Assembly: GCA_913055565.1 (NCBI GenBank)
Contig: CAJXKP010000027.1
Location: 1 to 38,404, forward strand
From: an uncultured Ectothiorhodospiraceae bacterium
Lineage (GTDB): Bacteria > Pseudomonadota > Gammaproteobacteria > Nitrococcales > Nitrococcaceae
Direction of reading: 5' to 3'
Length of the DNA stretch: 38,404 nt
Below the pieces are notes generated by a model that did no database searches, had not been told where the DNA came from, and was given only the letters and a program-made list of their open reading frames with translations. Made by a program: the position numbers and the translations under genes. Positions within the stretch are counted from its first letter, which is position 1. Each line of letters starts with the position of its first letter. This document shows positions 26,978 through 34,626 of the stretch, piece by piece.

Positions 26978-26994
26978 TTGGTACGACGTTTGCT
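26978..26994 (+). promoter_or_regulatory. Predicted sigma-54 (-24/-12) promoter
   Basis: TTGGTACGACGTTTGCT matches the consensus YTGGCACGRNNNTTGCW at every defined position except one (T for C after TGG). The key GG and GC doublets have the required ten bases between them. Transcription would start near 27005, giving a leader of about 65 bases before the VWA gene start at 27070. PEP-CTERM genes in exosortase-bearing bacteria are often controlled by the PrsK/PrsR sensor and sigma-54 activator, which makes this fit unusually meaningful. Confidence 0.72.
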
Positions 26995-27069
26995 AGACGA
27001 GGGATGCTACAGGGAGTGGCCAAGGAAACCAGGGAATGGGACGTACAAGACTTTAAGGGAGTAACGCTA

Positions 27070-27780
27070 ATGGATGCGCGTAAGACACTATTGACGCTGA
27101 TCGTCGGTGGCTCACTGGCCATGGCCGGTACGGCTGCCAATGCCAAGCCGGTCGGCTTGGGCATTGTCATCGACGGCTCGGGTAGCATCAGCAGCACCGA
27201 GTTCTCTACTCAGCAGAACGCCTACGCCAATGTTCTGGGCTCGAACCTGATCGGCACGGATGGCGACGTCGCCGTTGGTGTGTGGCAGTTCAGCAGCTCG
27301 GTACAGCAGGTGTCACCATTCCAGGCCATCGATAGCACCAGCGATCAGAATGATCTGGTGAGTGATGTTCAGAACATGACCCAAATTAGTGGGGGAACCG
27401 ATATCGGTAACGCGATCGACACCGCTAGCCAGAGCATCCAGAGCTTTGGCCTGGGCAATCTGGATAAGTCGGTGATCGACGTATCGACGGATGGTATCGG
27501 TAACGGCAACGAGGATGCGGCAGCTCAGGATGCCGTCAACGATGGCATCGACCAGGTGAATTGCCTGGGCATTGAAGCCAGCGCTGATTGCGGTTTCATC
27601 GCCGGCAGCGATTCCTTCTCGAAGACGGCGACGAGCTTTGCCGACGTTGAGGATGCGCTGGAGGACAAGATTGCCCGGGAGACGGGTAGCGTCCCGGCTC
27701 CGGCTCCGCTTGCCCTTCTTGGCGCCGGCCTGCTGGGTGTGGGTGCCGCGCGGCGGCTGAAGGCGGATAACGCCTCGTAA
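27070..27780 (+). CDS. Secreted von Willebrand factor A protein with PEP-CTERM sorting tail
   Basis: 236 residues from the ATG at 27070, preceded by AAGGGAG; an upstream in-frame ATG at 27004 would spoil the signal peptide. The signal peptide spans about 1-25 (LIVGGSLAMAGTAANA). A VWA domain of the DUF1194-like kind follows with an intact metal site: Asp35-x-Ser37-x-Ser39 (VIDGSGSIS), Thr110 (SGGTDIG) and Asp141 (VSTDGIGNG). The tail has motif VPAP (208-211), a hydrophobic helix and Arg-Arg-Leu-Lys, which is a PEP-CTERM/exosortase sorting signal. The protein is acidic and rich in Ser/Asp/Gln. No exosortase gene is in the window. A role in surface or matrix binding is inferred. Confidence 0.88.
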   Translation: MDARKTLLTLIVGGSLAMAGTAANAKPVGLGIVIDGSGSISSTEFSTQQNAYANVLGSNLIGTDGDVAVGVWQFSSSVQQVSPFQAIDSTSDQNDLVSDVQNMTQISGGTDIGNAIDTASQSIQSFGLGNLDKSVIDVSTDGIGNGNEDAAAQDAVNDGIDQVNCLGIEASADCGFIAGSDSFSKTATSFADVEDALEDKIARETGSVPAPAPLALLGAGLLGVGAARRLKADNAS

Positions 27781-27792
27781 GCTGCTAAGTGC

Positions 27793-27824
27793 CAGATGGA
27801 TCCGCTCGCGAGCGGATCCATCTG
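27793..27824. terminator. 32-base perfect palindrome after the VWA gene
   Basis: A perfect, gapless palindrome of 32 bases with outer half CAGATGGATCCGCTCG, starting 12 bases after the VWA stop. As RNA it would form a very stable hairpin with a minimal loop, and CTTGTG follows. This is the strongest terminator-like structure in the window, although the T-run is poor. As DNA it is also a symmetric protein-binding or cruciform candidate. Confidence 0.65.
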
Positions 27825-28260
27825 CTTGTGCCGGCCGTCTCCGAATAAACCAACCTCTCCAGCGCCATCGCTCCGCTGTCACGAGGTGCACTGGGCGTCC
27901 TGAGCGCTCGGCCCCTGCGAGCCGCACTGATCGATCCCTTTGCCTCCTCCCCTTAGCAATCCCACGTAGCGCGCCCGTTCGTCGTAGCCATCTTCCTATG
28001 GAGCGACCCGCTGCCACCGTTTGGACACGAACTGAAAGCGGCGTCGCGATAGTCAGAACGTCGCTAGCCATAGCCGCACTGAGGTTCGTGGCTAGGCTGA
28101 CTCGCCTCGCCGATACGCCAGTTCGCCTAGCGGCTATGCCCAAACGTTAAAGACATCGGATCAAGCTACCGGCGTGTTCTGACTTGGATCAGCGGGGCAA
28201 TCGGGCGCTATGATGCGGTATCTTCGGAGCGTTGGTTAGAAAACAGGCAATGGGTGGTTC
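27825..28260. other. Gene-free region between the VWA gene and the diguanylate cyclase
   Basis: About 435 bases without a supportable gene. Around 28053-28101 an imperfect inverted repeat pairs GTCAG with CTGAC and GCTAGCC with GGCTAG. The sequence just before the cyclase start lacks a strong ribosome site. Confidence 0.4.
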
Positions 28261-29811
28261 ATGGGCGAGAATGGATGTGCCGACCTCGCGAGTGCTGTCC
28301 GGGCGAGTGGCTATGCGGCGACCGCTCGCGCGGCGGTGCGTTATCTGTTGGCGTGTGGTGATCTCGACGGTGCCTACGTGACGCGCATCCAGGGTGATGG
28401 TAGGTGGCAGCGGGTGCTTTACGCCGCGCTGCCCGATCATGCCATGGGCGCCCACAACGAGATCGTGGCATGGGATGACTCCTTGTGTGCCAGGGCGTTG
28501 GCGTTGGGGGAAGTCGTTGTGCCTGACGCGTCCAACCGCTGGGCGTCCGCCCGTGACGAGCCGGAGATACCGGGCAGCTATCTGTGTGCCCCGATCTACA
28601 GCGGCGAGGGGAGGCTCGTCGGCACCCTCTGCGGCCAACGACGACATCCCGATCCCGGCCTGCCGGAACGCGTGACGGCAGTTGCCTCGTTACTGGCGGC
28701 GCTGCTCGGTGAGCGGCTCCCGGTGGGTGATGGCGGGTGTTCGCCGGACCCTGTCGCTGGCGATACCCGTGGGAGACTTGCTGATCAGCGCCTTTTGCAG
28801 GATTTCAGCGGCGTCTGCTTGACTGCTAGTGATGTCCAAACGTCGGTAGTCGAGCTTGCGTGCTTAATGGATGCCTACGGCACGGGGTATCGGGCTGTAC
28901 CGTTTAGCTGTGGTCAGGGCGAGGCGCGGGCGAGCCGCGCTGAGGATAATGCCCTCGAGAGCCATCTCGATGCTGTGCTCGCCCAGGGCGACACAGCGGT
29001 AACGCAGGTCGCGAATGGCGGTGCCGCGCTCAAGCATCTCGATGATGAGCAGACGTCGCTACAGCGGCTCCGCGTTAACGCTGGTCTCGATCCCTTCGGC
29101 CCGTCGCTGGTAATCGAGGCCGCGACCACGGATGACCGCTACGGTGGCGTCGTGCTTCTCAAACAACGCGGCCAGTCCCTGAGCGAAGCCGAGGAGTGGC
29201 TCTGGCAGCGATGTGGCGACTACCTCCGCTTGGTTACCGAGCGACTAAGGGATCGCACCGCCCTGGATGCGCTCAACCGCTGGGCCCAACAGGCCGCGAC
29301 GCATGACACGCTGACTGGTTTACGCAACCGGCGCTACGTCGTCGAGGAGCTCGACCGCATGCTGGCCCAGGCGGATCGGCTCGGCGAGATGATCCATGTC
29401 GCCTTCCTGAATCTGGATGGGTTTAAGGCGATTAACGATGGTCACGGTCACGAGGTCGGCGATCGGTTTCTGATCGATATCGCGCAGCGGCTGGAACGCA
29501 CAACGCGCGCCTCGGATATCGTGGCCCGCTACGGCGGCGACGAGTTTGTTGTCGTGGGACCAGGGATCAAGCCGCACGACGCCGACTACGAGCGTCAACG
29601 GCTCGGCGAACGTCTCTCCGAGGCGACCCGGGGGCATTACGAGCTCGACAATCTATCGCTGGAATACGGCGGCCCGAGCGTGGGCCTGGTGACGAGCGAA
29701 CGCGGCGACACAGACGCCGATGACCTGATCGCGCGGGCCCAATCGGCGATGCAGGCCGACAAGGAACGGCGTCGTTGGGATCCGGATGCCTGGAGCCGTG
29801 TACTCGCTTAG
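28261..29811 (+). CDS. GAF-GGDEF diguanylate cyclase
   Basis: A 516-residue soluble protein predicted to make cyclic di-GMP from two GTP. A GAF sensor domain covers about 10-155. A second, diverged sensor-like region covers about 170-335. A GGDEF domain covers about 345-512, opening HDTLTGLRNRRYVVEEL. The active-site loop is intact (GGDEF 425-429) and the inhibitory site RxxD is present as RASD (416-419), five residues before it. There is no membrane segment, so the ligand is likely cytoplasmic. The start is an ATG without a strong ribosome site. It is a single gene. It lies next to a secreted, sigma-54-driven surface protein, and c-di-GMP often controls such matrix traits. Confidence 0.92.
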   Translation: MGENGCADLASAVRASGYAATARAAVRYLLACGDLDGAYVTRIQGDGRWQRVLYAALPDHAMGAHNEIVAWDDSLCARALALGEVVVPDASNRWASARDEPEIPGSYLCAPIYSGEGRLVGTLCGQRRHPDPGLPERVTAVASLLAALLGERLPVGDGGCSPDPVAGDTRGRLADQRLLQDFSGVCLTASDVQTSVVELACLMDAYGTGYRAVPFSCGQGEARASRAEDNALESHLDAVLAQGDTAVTQVANGGAALKHLDDEQTSLQRLRVNAGLDPFGPSLVIEAATTDDRYGGVVLLKQRGQSLSEAEEWLWQRCGDYLRLVTERLRDRTALDALNRWAQQAATHDTLTGLRNRRYVVEELDRMLAQADRLGEMIHVAFLNLDGFKAINDGHGHEVGDRFLIDIAQRLERTTRASDIVARYGGDEFVVVGPGIKPHDADYERQRLGERLSEATRGHYELDNLSLEYGGPSVGLVTSERGDTDADDLIARAQSAMQADKERRRWDPDAWSRVLA

Positions 29812-29883
29812 AGGCGGTTCGCTAATTGTTGGCATCGTAACGCGGCCGCCTGAATCCCCGCTGACAACGGCTTGCCCGTCGGC

Positions 29884-29900
29884 TGTCAGTCTGGCGTCAG
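29884..29900 (+). promoter_or_regulatory. Candidate CopR box upstream of copA
   Basis: TGTCAG-TCTGG-CGTCAG: two hexamers repeated with an 11-base period, 55 bases before the copA start. OmpR-family regulators typically bind direct half-sites at this spacing. The same arrangement recurs at 33873-33889 before the Met/His-rich gene, and a CopR-type regulator is encoded between them. Confidence 0.6.
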
Positions 29901-29954
29901 CGGATTGTGGGACCGTTCCCCTCAGTTTAGGCACCTAAATCGGTAGGGGAAGTG

Positions 29955-31208
29955 ATGTCACAGCACATGCCTTCGATACAGCGACCGCGGTCACGGCGCG
30001 CCTTCCTTCGCGAGGCCTCCGCCCTTGGGGCGTTGGCGGGGGTAGGCAGTCTGCTGCCGGCCTACGCGTTCGGGGTCACTGGCAATCGCGAGATCGAGCG
30101 GGTGACCGGCGATGGCGCCGATATCTTCGACCTCACCATCGACCGGACGCCGCTGACCATCGCTGGGCGCCCCAGCAGCCAGCCCATGACGGTCAACGGC
30201 ACGCTCCCGGCGCCGTTGATCCGGCTGCGCGAGGGGCGTGATGCGGTGCTACGGGTTACCAACCGGCTTGATGAGCCCACCTCCATCCACTGGCACGGGA
30301 TCTTGTTGCCGTTCGAGATGGACGGCGTGCCCGGTGTGAGTTTCCGCGGGATCGCGCCCGGCGAGACCTTCGAGTATCGCTACCCCGTCCGCCAGAGCGG
30401 CACCTACTGGTATCACCGCCACTCCGGACTCCAGGAGCAGCTCGGCCACTACGGGCCGTTGATCGTGGATCCGGCGGAGCCCGAGCCGTCTAGCTACGAC
30501 CGCGAGTACGTCATCGCTCTTTCGGACTGGACCTTCAACGAGCCCAGCGAGCTAATGCGTAACCTTAAGGTGGCCGAGGGCTACTACAACTACAACCAGC
30601 GCACGGTGGGCGATTTCTTCGAACGGGTCGAGAACGAGGGCTGGAGCAAGGCCTGGCGTGAGGCGGGTATGTGGGGAAGGATGCGCATGACACCGCGCGA
30701 TCTGCTGGATGTAACCGGTGCCGAGTACACCTACCTGATGAACGGCATGGCGCCCGGGGATAACTGGACGGGCACCTTCCGGCCCGGCGAAAGGGTGCGG
30801 CTACGCGTGATTAATGCCTCGGCGATGACCATTTTCGACTTCCGTACGCCGGGGCTGCCCATGACCGTCGTCGAGGCCGACGGCCAGCCGGTGGAACCAG
30901 TGGAGACCGACGAGTTCCGTATCGGCGTCGCGGAGACCTACGACGTCATCGTTGAGCCCACCGACAGCGCGCATACGGTCTTCGCCCAGTCCCAGGATCG
31001 CTCGGGCTTTACGCGCGGCACGCCAGCGGTTCAGGACGGCATGGAGGCACCGGTGCCGGCGCTGTACCCGCGCACCGAGCGCGGTATGGCGTCCATGGGA
31101 ATGGGCGACATGGACGGTATGCAAGGTGACGGCATGGGTGGCAAGGACGGCATGTACGGCGATGGCGGCCATTGCCGGTGCACGACGACGTCAATTACGG
31201 TCAAGTGA
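29955..31208 (+). CDS. copA: CopA-type multicopper oxidase, C-terminal domain missing
   Basis: A 417-residue product against roughly 570-620 for intact CopA, which oxidises Cu(I) in the periplasm. The ATG at 29955 follows AGGGGA. A Tat signal (RSRRAFLRE then a hydrophobic stretch) is present. Cupredoxin domain 1 has trinuclear-site ligands His112/His114 (IHWHG) and His154/His156 (WYHRHSG). Domain 2 runs to about 360, and a Met-rich stretch (378-400) follows. The third cupredoxin domain, carrying the type 1 copper site and the remaining trinuclear ligands (HxxHxH and HCHxxxH), is absent. After the Met-rich stretch the frame yields an unrelated CRCTTTSITVK and stops, while another frame continues as CopB. 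It is probably inactive as an oxidase; the Met-rich tail might still bind copper. Confidence 0.88.
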   Translation: MSQHMPSIQRPRSRRAFLREASALGALAGVGSLLPAYAFGVTGNREIERVTGDGADIFDLTIDRTPLTIAGRPSSQPMTVNGTLPAPLIRLREGRDAVLRVTNRLDEPTSIHWHGILLPFEMDGVPGVSFRGIAPGETFEYRYPVRQSGTYWYHRHSGLQEQLGHYGPLIVDPAEPEPSSYDREYVIALSDWTFNEPSELMRNLKVAEGYYNYNQRTVGDFFERVENEGWSKAWREAGMWGRMRMTPRDLLDVTGAEYTYLMNGMAPGDNWTGTFRPGERVRLRVINASAMTIFDFRTPGLPMTVVEADGQPVEPVETDEFRIGVAETYDVIVEPTDSAHTVFAQSQDRSGFTRGTPAVQDGMEAPVPALYPRTERGMASMGMGDMDGMQGDGMGGKDGMYGDGGHCRCTTTSITVK

Positions 31209-31837
31209 TGCTCGACCGCTTCGAGTATCAGGCCGGCGAGGATGAGGACGAGCTGGTCTGGGACGGGCAGGCCTGGTACGGCGGTGATACCCACCGCCTG
31301 CTGGTGGCGTCGGAAGGCGAGGCGGTCGTCTCCGGCGGCGACGGCGGCGAGCTGGAGAGCTTCGACGTTCAGTACGCCAACCGTTTCAGTGCCTTCTGGG
31401 ATCTTAAGGCGGGTCTCGGGTATCAGACGACCTTCGGGCCGGGACCCGACCGAGATCGGGCGTCGGCGCTTGTGGGCCTCCAGGGTCTGGCCCCGTATTG
31501 GTTCGAGGTGGATGCCAACCTGCGCGTGAGCGATGACGGCGATGTCGCCGCCGAGTTGGAGGGCGAGTACGATTGGAATCTTACGCAACGGCTGATCCTC
31601 CAAGGACGCGCCGAGACCAGCTATGCTTTCCACGAGGTGTCCGACTTCGGTGTCGGCGAGGGCGTGAATGGGCTAACTACCGGGCTGCGGTTGCGCTACG
31701 AGATCTGGCGCGAGCTCGCGCCGTACGTCGGTGTAAGCTGGCGAAAGCAATTCGGCGATACGGCGGACCTGGCCGAGGCCGAAGGCGAGGATACCGAGGC
31801 TACCGCGGTGGTGGCGGGTATTCGAGTCTGGTTCTGA
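31172..31837 (+). pseudogene. copB: CopB outer-membrane copper protein, N-terminus missing
   Basis: The reading frame encodes the C-terminal barrel part of CopB, beginning LPVHDDVNYGQVMLDRFEYQ (the first codon is TTG). Family motifs are WDGQAWYGGDTHRLL, GLQGLAPYWFEVDANL, LRLRYEIWRELAPYVGV and the terminal VVAGIRVWF. The expected signal peptide and Met/His-rich N-terminal region are missing. The frame overlaps copA in a different phase. An ATG at 31208 overlapping the copA stop (TGATG) could allow re-initiation, but that product would lack any export signal and could not reach the outer membrane. Restoring frame near 31168-31175 (one added base) would make a CopA-CopB chimera. Confidence 0.85.
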
Positions 31838-31846
31838 GGCCGATCC

Positions 31847-32521
31847 ATGCGGTTGTTGCTGGTCGAGGATGACACGCTCCTGGGCGATAGCCTGACGCGT
31901 CAGCTCGAGACGGCCGGTTTCTCGGTGGATGCCATCGGCAGCGCTTCGGGTGCACGCCACCTTGCAGCGGTGGAAGCCTACCGCGTGGTGGTGCTGGACC
32001 TGGGCCTGCCGGATGGCAACGGCCTCGATCTGCTGCGTGAATGGCGGGGCGAGGGTGTCGACTGGCCGGTGCTGATCCTCACCGCCCGGGATGAGTGGCA
32101 GGACAAGGTCAACGGCCTCAAGGCCGGTGCCGACGATTACCTGGCCAAACCGTTTCAGGTGGAGGAATTGGTGGCGCGTCTGCAGGCGCTCATCCGGCGC
32201 AGCGAGGGGCGCGTGGATACGCGCATCGTAGTGGGCGGTTTCGCGCTGGATGAGCATCGCCAAGCGCTCACCACGCCGGACGGCGTGGATCACACCCTGA
32301 CTGGGACGGAGTTCCGGTTGCTGCGCTGCCTGATGAGCCGGCCGGGGCGGGTATTCTCCAAGGACCAGCTCCTGGAGCAGGTCTACAGCCTGGACCACAG
32401 CCCGAGCACTAACGCCATCGAGGCCTATATCCGGCGCCTGCGCAAGCGCGTCGGCCGCGAGACCATCGGCACACGACGGGGCCAGGGCTATGTCTTCCAG
32501 CCACCGGATGACGCGACGTAG
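31847..32521 (+). CDS. copR: OmpR-family response regulator, CopR type
   Basis: 224 residues. The receiver domain has acidic pocket Glu7-Asp8-Asp9, phospho-acceptor Asp51 (VLDLGLPDG) and Lys101 (LAKPF). The winged-helix DNA-binding domain covers about 128-220 (LTGTEFRLLRCLMSRPGRVFS, IRRLRKRVG). It lies nine bases after copB and overlaps the following sensor kinase gene. The position behind copA/copB indicates copper-responsive control; overall sequence is also close to the PhoP/QseB group, so the signal is inferred from context. It probably binds the TGTCAG repeats upstream of copA and of the Met/His-rich gene. Confidence 0.87.
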   Translation: MRLLLVEDDTLLGDSLTRQLETAGFSVDAIGSASGARHLAAVEAYRVVVLDLGLPDGNGLDLLREWRGEGVDWPVLILTARDEWQDKVNGLKAGADDYLAKPFQVEELVARLQALIRRSEGRVDTRIVVGGFALDEHRQALTTPDGVDHTLTGTEFRLLRCLMSRPGRVFSKDQLLEQVYSLDHSPSTNAIEAYIRRLRKRVGRETIGTRRGQGYVFQPPDDAT

Positions 32522-33848
32522 ATCGATACGGGCCACGTTGCTGTGGGTCCTGGTCCCTGCGGGCAGCGTGTTCATGGTAGCCGCCTGGGTCGTCCACGAG
32601 GTGCTGTTGGAGCGGATGACGCGGCAGTTCGTTGAGCAGCGCCTGCGCGACGAGGCGGCGTTCCTCGAGCGCCGGGTTCGGACCGTCGGGGCCGAGGGGG
32701 ATGCCGACGCCATCGCGCCTGGTGCCTACTTTCAGGAGGTCTTCCATCATGCGTTCGCGTTGCGGGTCGGTGAGCGAGTCATCAAAGGGCCTGAGCGCTG
32801 GCACGAGGCGCTGGACGCGTTACTGAACCACGATGCGACCGGCCTCATCGCCCCCGGGACGCTGCCGGGCGAGGGGGCGGGCGATCTCGTCGCCTTGCGC
32901 CGGGTCATCGATCGGGGCGACGACACAACCGTGATCGTCGTGGCCCAGGACCTGGCTAGCCTGCGGGCCAGTCAACAGTCGTTCCATTGGTGGACCGCGG
33001 CTGTTTTCGGTGCCCTGCTGGTCTTGCTGGCGCTCGCGATCTGGCTCGCCGTCCGGCTGTCCCTGCGCTCGGTGGATCAGCTGGGACAAGCGTTGGCCGA
33101 GCTACGCGATGGCCGGCGCGAGCGACTGGACGTGGCTTCCCCCCATGAGTTCCATCCGTTGATCGAGCAGATCAATCAGCTGCTCGACAGCCTGGACCAG
33201 CGCCTGCAGCGCTCCCGTGAGGCCCTAGCGAACCTCTCGCATAGCCTTAAAACGCCGATCACGGCCGTTCAGCATGTGCTTGAGGAACACGACCGGCCCC
33301 TGGATGAGGCGACGCGTCACCAACTCGCCGAGCGCCTGGGCAGTACCCTCAGCCAACTTGAGGCGGAGATGCGCCGCAGCCGGTTTGCCGGCGCCCAGGC
33401 CGGCAAGAGCGCCTGCCCGGTCAGCCAGACCCGCGACCTGATCTGGATGCTTGAGCGGCTCTACCCGGATCGGGAGCTGGTCTTGGCCACCGAGCTCGAC
33501 GAGGAGGCGCGTTGGCCCATCGAGGAGCAGGACTTCAACGAGGTCCTCGGCAATCTGCTCGATAACGGCGCCAAGTGGGCGCGGAATCTGGTCCGCGTTG
33601 AGGTGGCCCAGACAACGGATTGGCTGGAGGTCCGCGTCAGCGATGACGGGCCTGGCGTGGCGCCGGATCAGCGCGACGCCCTCGGCACCCGCGGCGTCTT
33701 GCTGGATGAGCAGACGTCCGGGCATGGACTGGGGTTGGCCATCGTGCGCGAGGTTACCCAGCGCTACGGCGGGGGCGTGCGCTTTCAGGTCGCGGAGCTG
33801 GGTGGCCTCGGCGTGGTCGTTTGGCTACCGCGCGTGGTCCAGCTGTAA
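32490..33848 (+). CDS. Sensor histidine kinase partner of the CopR-type regulator
   Basis: 452 residues from the ATG at 32490, which overlaps the regulator gene by 32 bases; the in-frame ATG at 32508 (MTRRRSIRATLL) is an equally good start. The order is membrane segment (about 16-38), periplasmic sensor (about 40-165), second membrane segment (168-192) and HAMP-like linker. The dimerisation/phosphotransfer helix has His251 in LSHSLKTPITAV. The ATPase domain has N-box LGNLLDNGAKWA, G1 DDGPGVAP and G2 GHGLGLAIV. The H-box with Ser-Leu-Lys-Thr-Pro resembles PhoQ-type kinases. The sensor domain lacks an obvious Met/His copper motif apart from FHHAF, so copper sensing is inferred from neighbours. 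Confidence 0.9.
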   Translation: MSSSHRMTRRRSIRATLLWVLVPAGSVFMVAAWVVHEVLLERMTRQFVEQRLRDEAAFLERRVRTVGAEGDADAIAPGAYFQEVFHHAFALRVGERVIKGPERWHEALDALLNHDATGLIAPGTLPGEGAGDLVALRRVIDRGDDTTVIVVAQDLASLRASQQSFHWWTAAVFGALLVLLALAIWLAVRLSLRSVDQLGQALAELRDGRRERLDVASPHEFHPLIEQINQLLDSLDQRLQRSREALANLSHSLKTPITAVQHVLEEHDRPLDEATRHQLAERLGSTLSQLEAEMRRSRFAGAQAGKSACPVSQTRDLIWMLERLYPDRELVLATELDEEARWPIEEQDFNEVLGNLLDNGAKWARNLVRVEVAQTTDWLEVRVSDDGPGVAPDQRDALGTRGVLLDEQTSGHGLGLAIVREVTQRYGGGVRFQVAELGGLGVVVWLPRVVQL

Positions 33849-33872
33849 GCGGGTGGCGGTCGCTGGCCCTTT

Positions 33873-33889
33873 TGTCAGGCGGCTGTCAG
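33873..33889 (+). promoter_or_regulatory. Candidate CopR box upstream of the Met/His-rich gene
   Basis: TGTCAG-GCGGC-TGTCAG: a perfect hexamer direct repeat with an 11-base period, 51 bases before the gene start. It matches the site before copA in motif, spacing and distance to the start codon. It implies a second, separately controlled transcript under the same regulator. Confidence 0.65.
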
Positions 33890-33940
33890 CTCGTATTGCT
33901 CTAATTGATCGTGGAGTCAATCAACCGAGGGGACAAAGCG

Positions 33941-34360
33941 ATGCGATACCCAATCCTAGTAGCGAGCCTGGCGTTGGCCGTCACCGGAGCCGCCTTGGCG
34001 GGTAATAATGGCCACAGTGGCAGTGAGGGCCACGGTCATGGCGATGGTCACGCCCGCAAGCACGGCTCGGGCGGCATGATGCACGGCGGCGGGCATGCCA
34101 TGGGCGAGTCGATGGAACAGATGCGCGAGACCATGCGCCAGATCCAGGCGACCGATGACCCGGCTAAGCGTCGCGAGCTGATGCAAAAGCACCATGAGGC
34201 GATGCGGGCCCACATGAAGGGCATGAAGGGGATGCACAAAGGCGCCGAGGGGGATCACGGCAAAGCTATGGAGCAACGCATGGAGCGCATGGAACAGCAC
34301 ATGCGCATGATGCAGGGCATGATGGAGCAGATGATGATGCGCGAGCAGGCCAGCGAATGA
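33941..34360 (+). CDS. Exported Met/His-rich small protein, probable copper binder
   Basis: 139 residues. The ATG at 33941 opens a signal peptide (about 1-20, VASLALAVTGAALA). The 119-residue mature part contains about 22 Met and 13 His. A Gly/His-rich segment (HGHGDGHARKHG, MMHGGGHAMG) is followed by an amphipathic Met-rich helical segment (MEQHMRMMQGMMEQMMMRE). Met/His clusters of this kind bind Cu(I)/Cu(II) or silver in the periplasm. It does not match CopK, CopG or Spy closely enough for me to name it. It is the first of three overlapping genes behind a candidate CopR box. Its job is probably copper buffering, perhaps partly replacing the damaged CopA/CopB. Confidence 0.8.
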   Translation: MRYPILVASLALAVTGAALAGNNGHSGSEGHGHGDGHARKHGSGGMMHGGGHAMGESMEQMRETMRQIQATDDPAKRRELMQKHHEAMRAHMKGMKGMHKGAEGDHGKAMEQRMERMEQHMRMMQGMMEQMMMREQASE

Positions 34361-34626
34361 GCCCGCACATGATGGGCGGCGGTATGCACGCCTTCGGCGC
34401 CGTGTGGATGATCGTGATCGGCTTCGTGTTGGTTATCCCGTTCTGGCGGTTGAGCAGCCGCCTCGGTTATCCGGGTGCGCTGTCGCTGTTGATACTGATT
34501 CCCCTGGTGAATCTGGGTTTCGTGTACTTCCTGGCCTTCGCGTCATGGCCCCGCCTAGGCGGTGAAGGCGCGTCCCGGGCAGCCAAGGGGAGCGCTGATC
34601 GATGGCTGTCGGCGTTTGAGCCGTGA
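34357..34626 (+). CDS. Small two-helix membrane protein of the Met/His-rich operon
   Basis: 89 residues. The ATG overlaps the preceding stop (ATGA). The N-terminus is Met-rich (MSPHMMGGGMHAFG). Two membrane helices follow (about 16-30, VWMIVIGFVLVIPFW, and 42-62, LSLLILIPLVNLGFVYFLAFA), then a short polar tail. I do not recognise a named family; the layout resembles small hypothetical membrane proteins found with copper genes. Tight overlap on both sides suggests translational coupling and shared function, with metal handling at the membrane as an inference. Confidence 0.75.
   Translation: MSPHMMGGGMHAFGAVWMIVIGFVLVIPFWRLSSRLGYPGALSLLILIPLVNLGFVYFLAFASWPRLGGEGASRAAKGSADRWLSAFEP

Noticed and set aside
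27313..28143. 276-residue minus-strand open frame over the VWA gene and following gap
   Set aside because: It is antisense to a well-supported secreted protein, Arg-rich, and has no recognisable domain.
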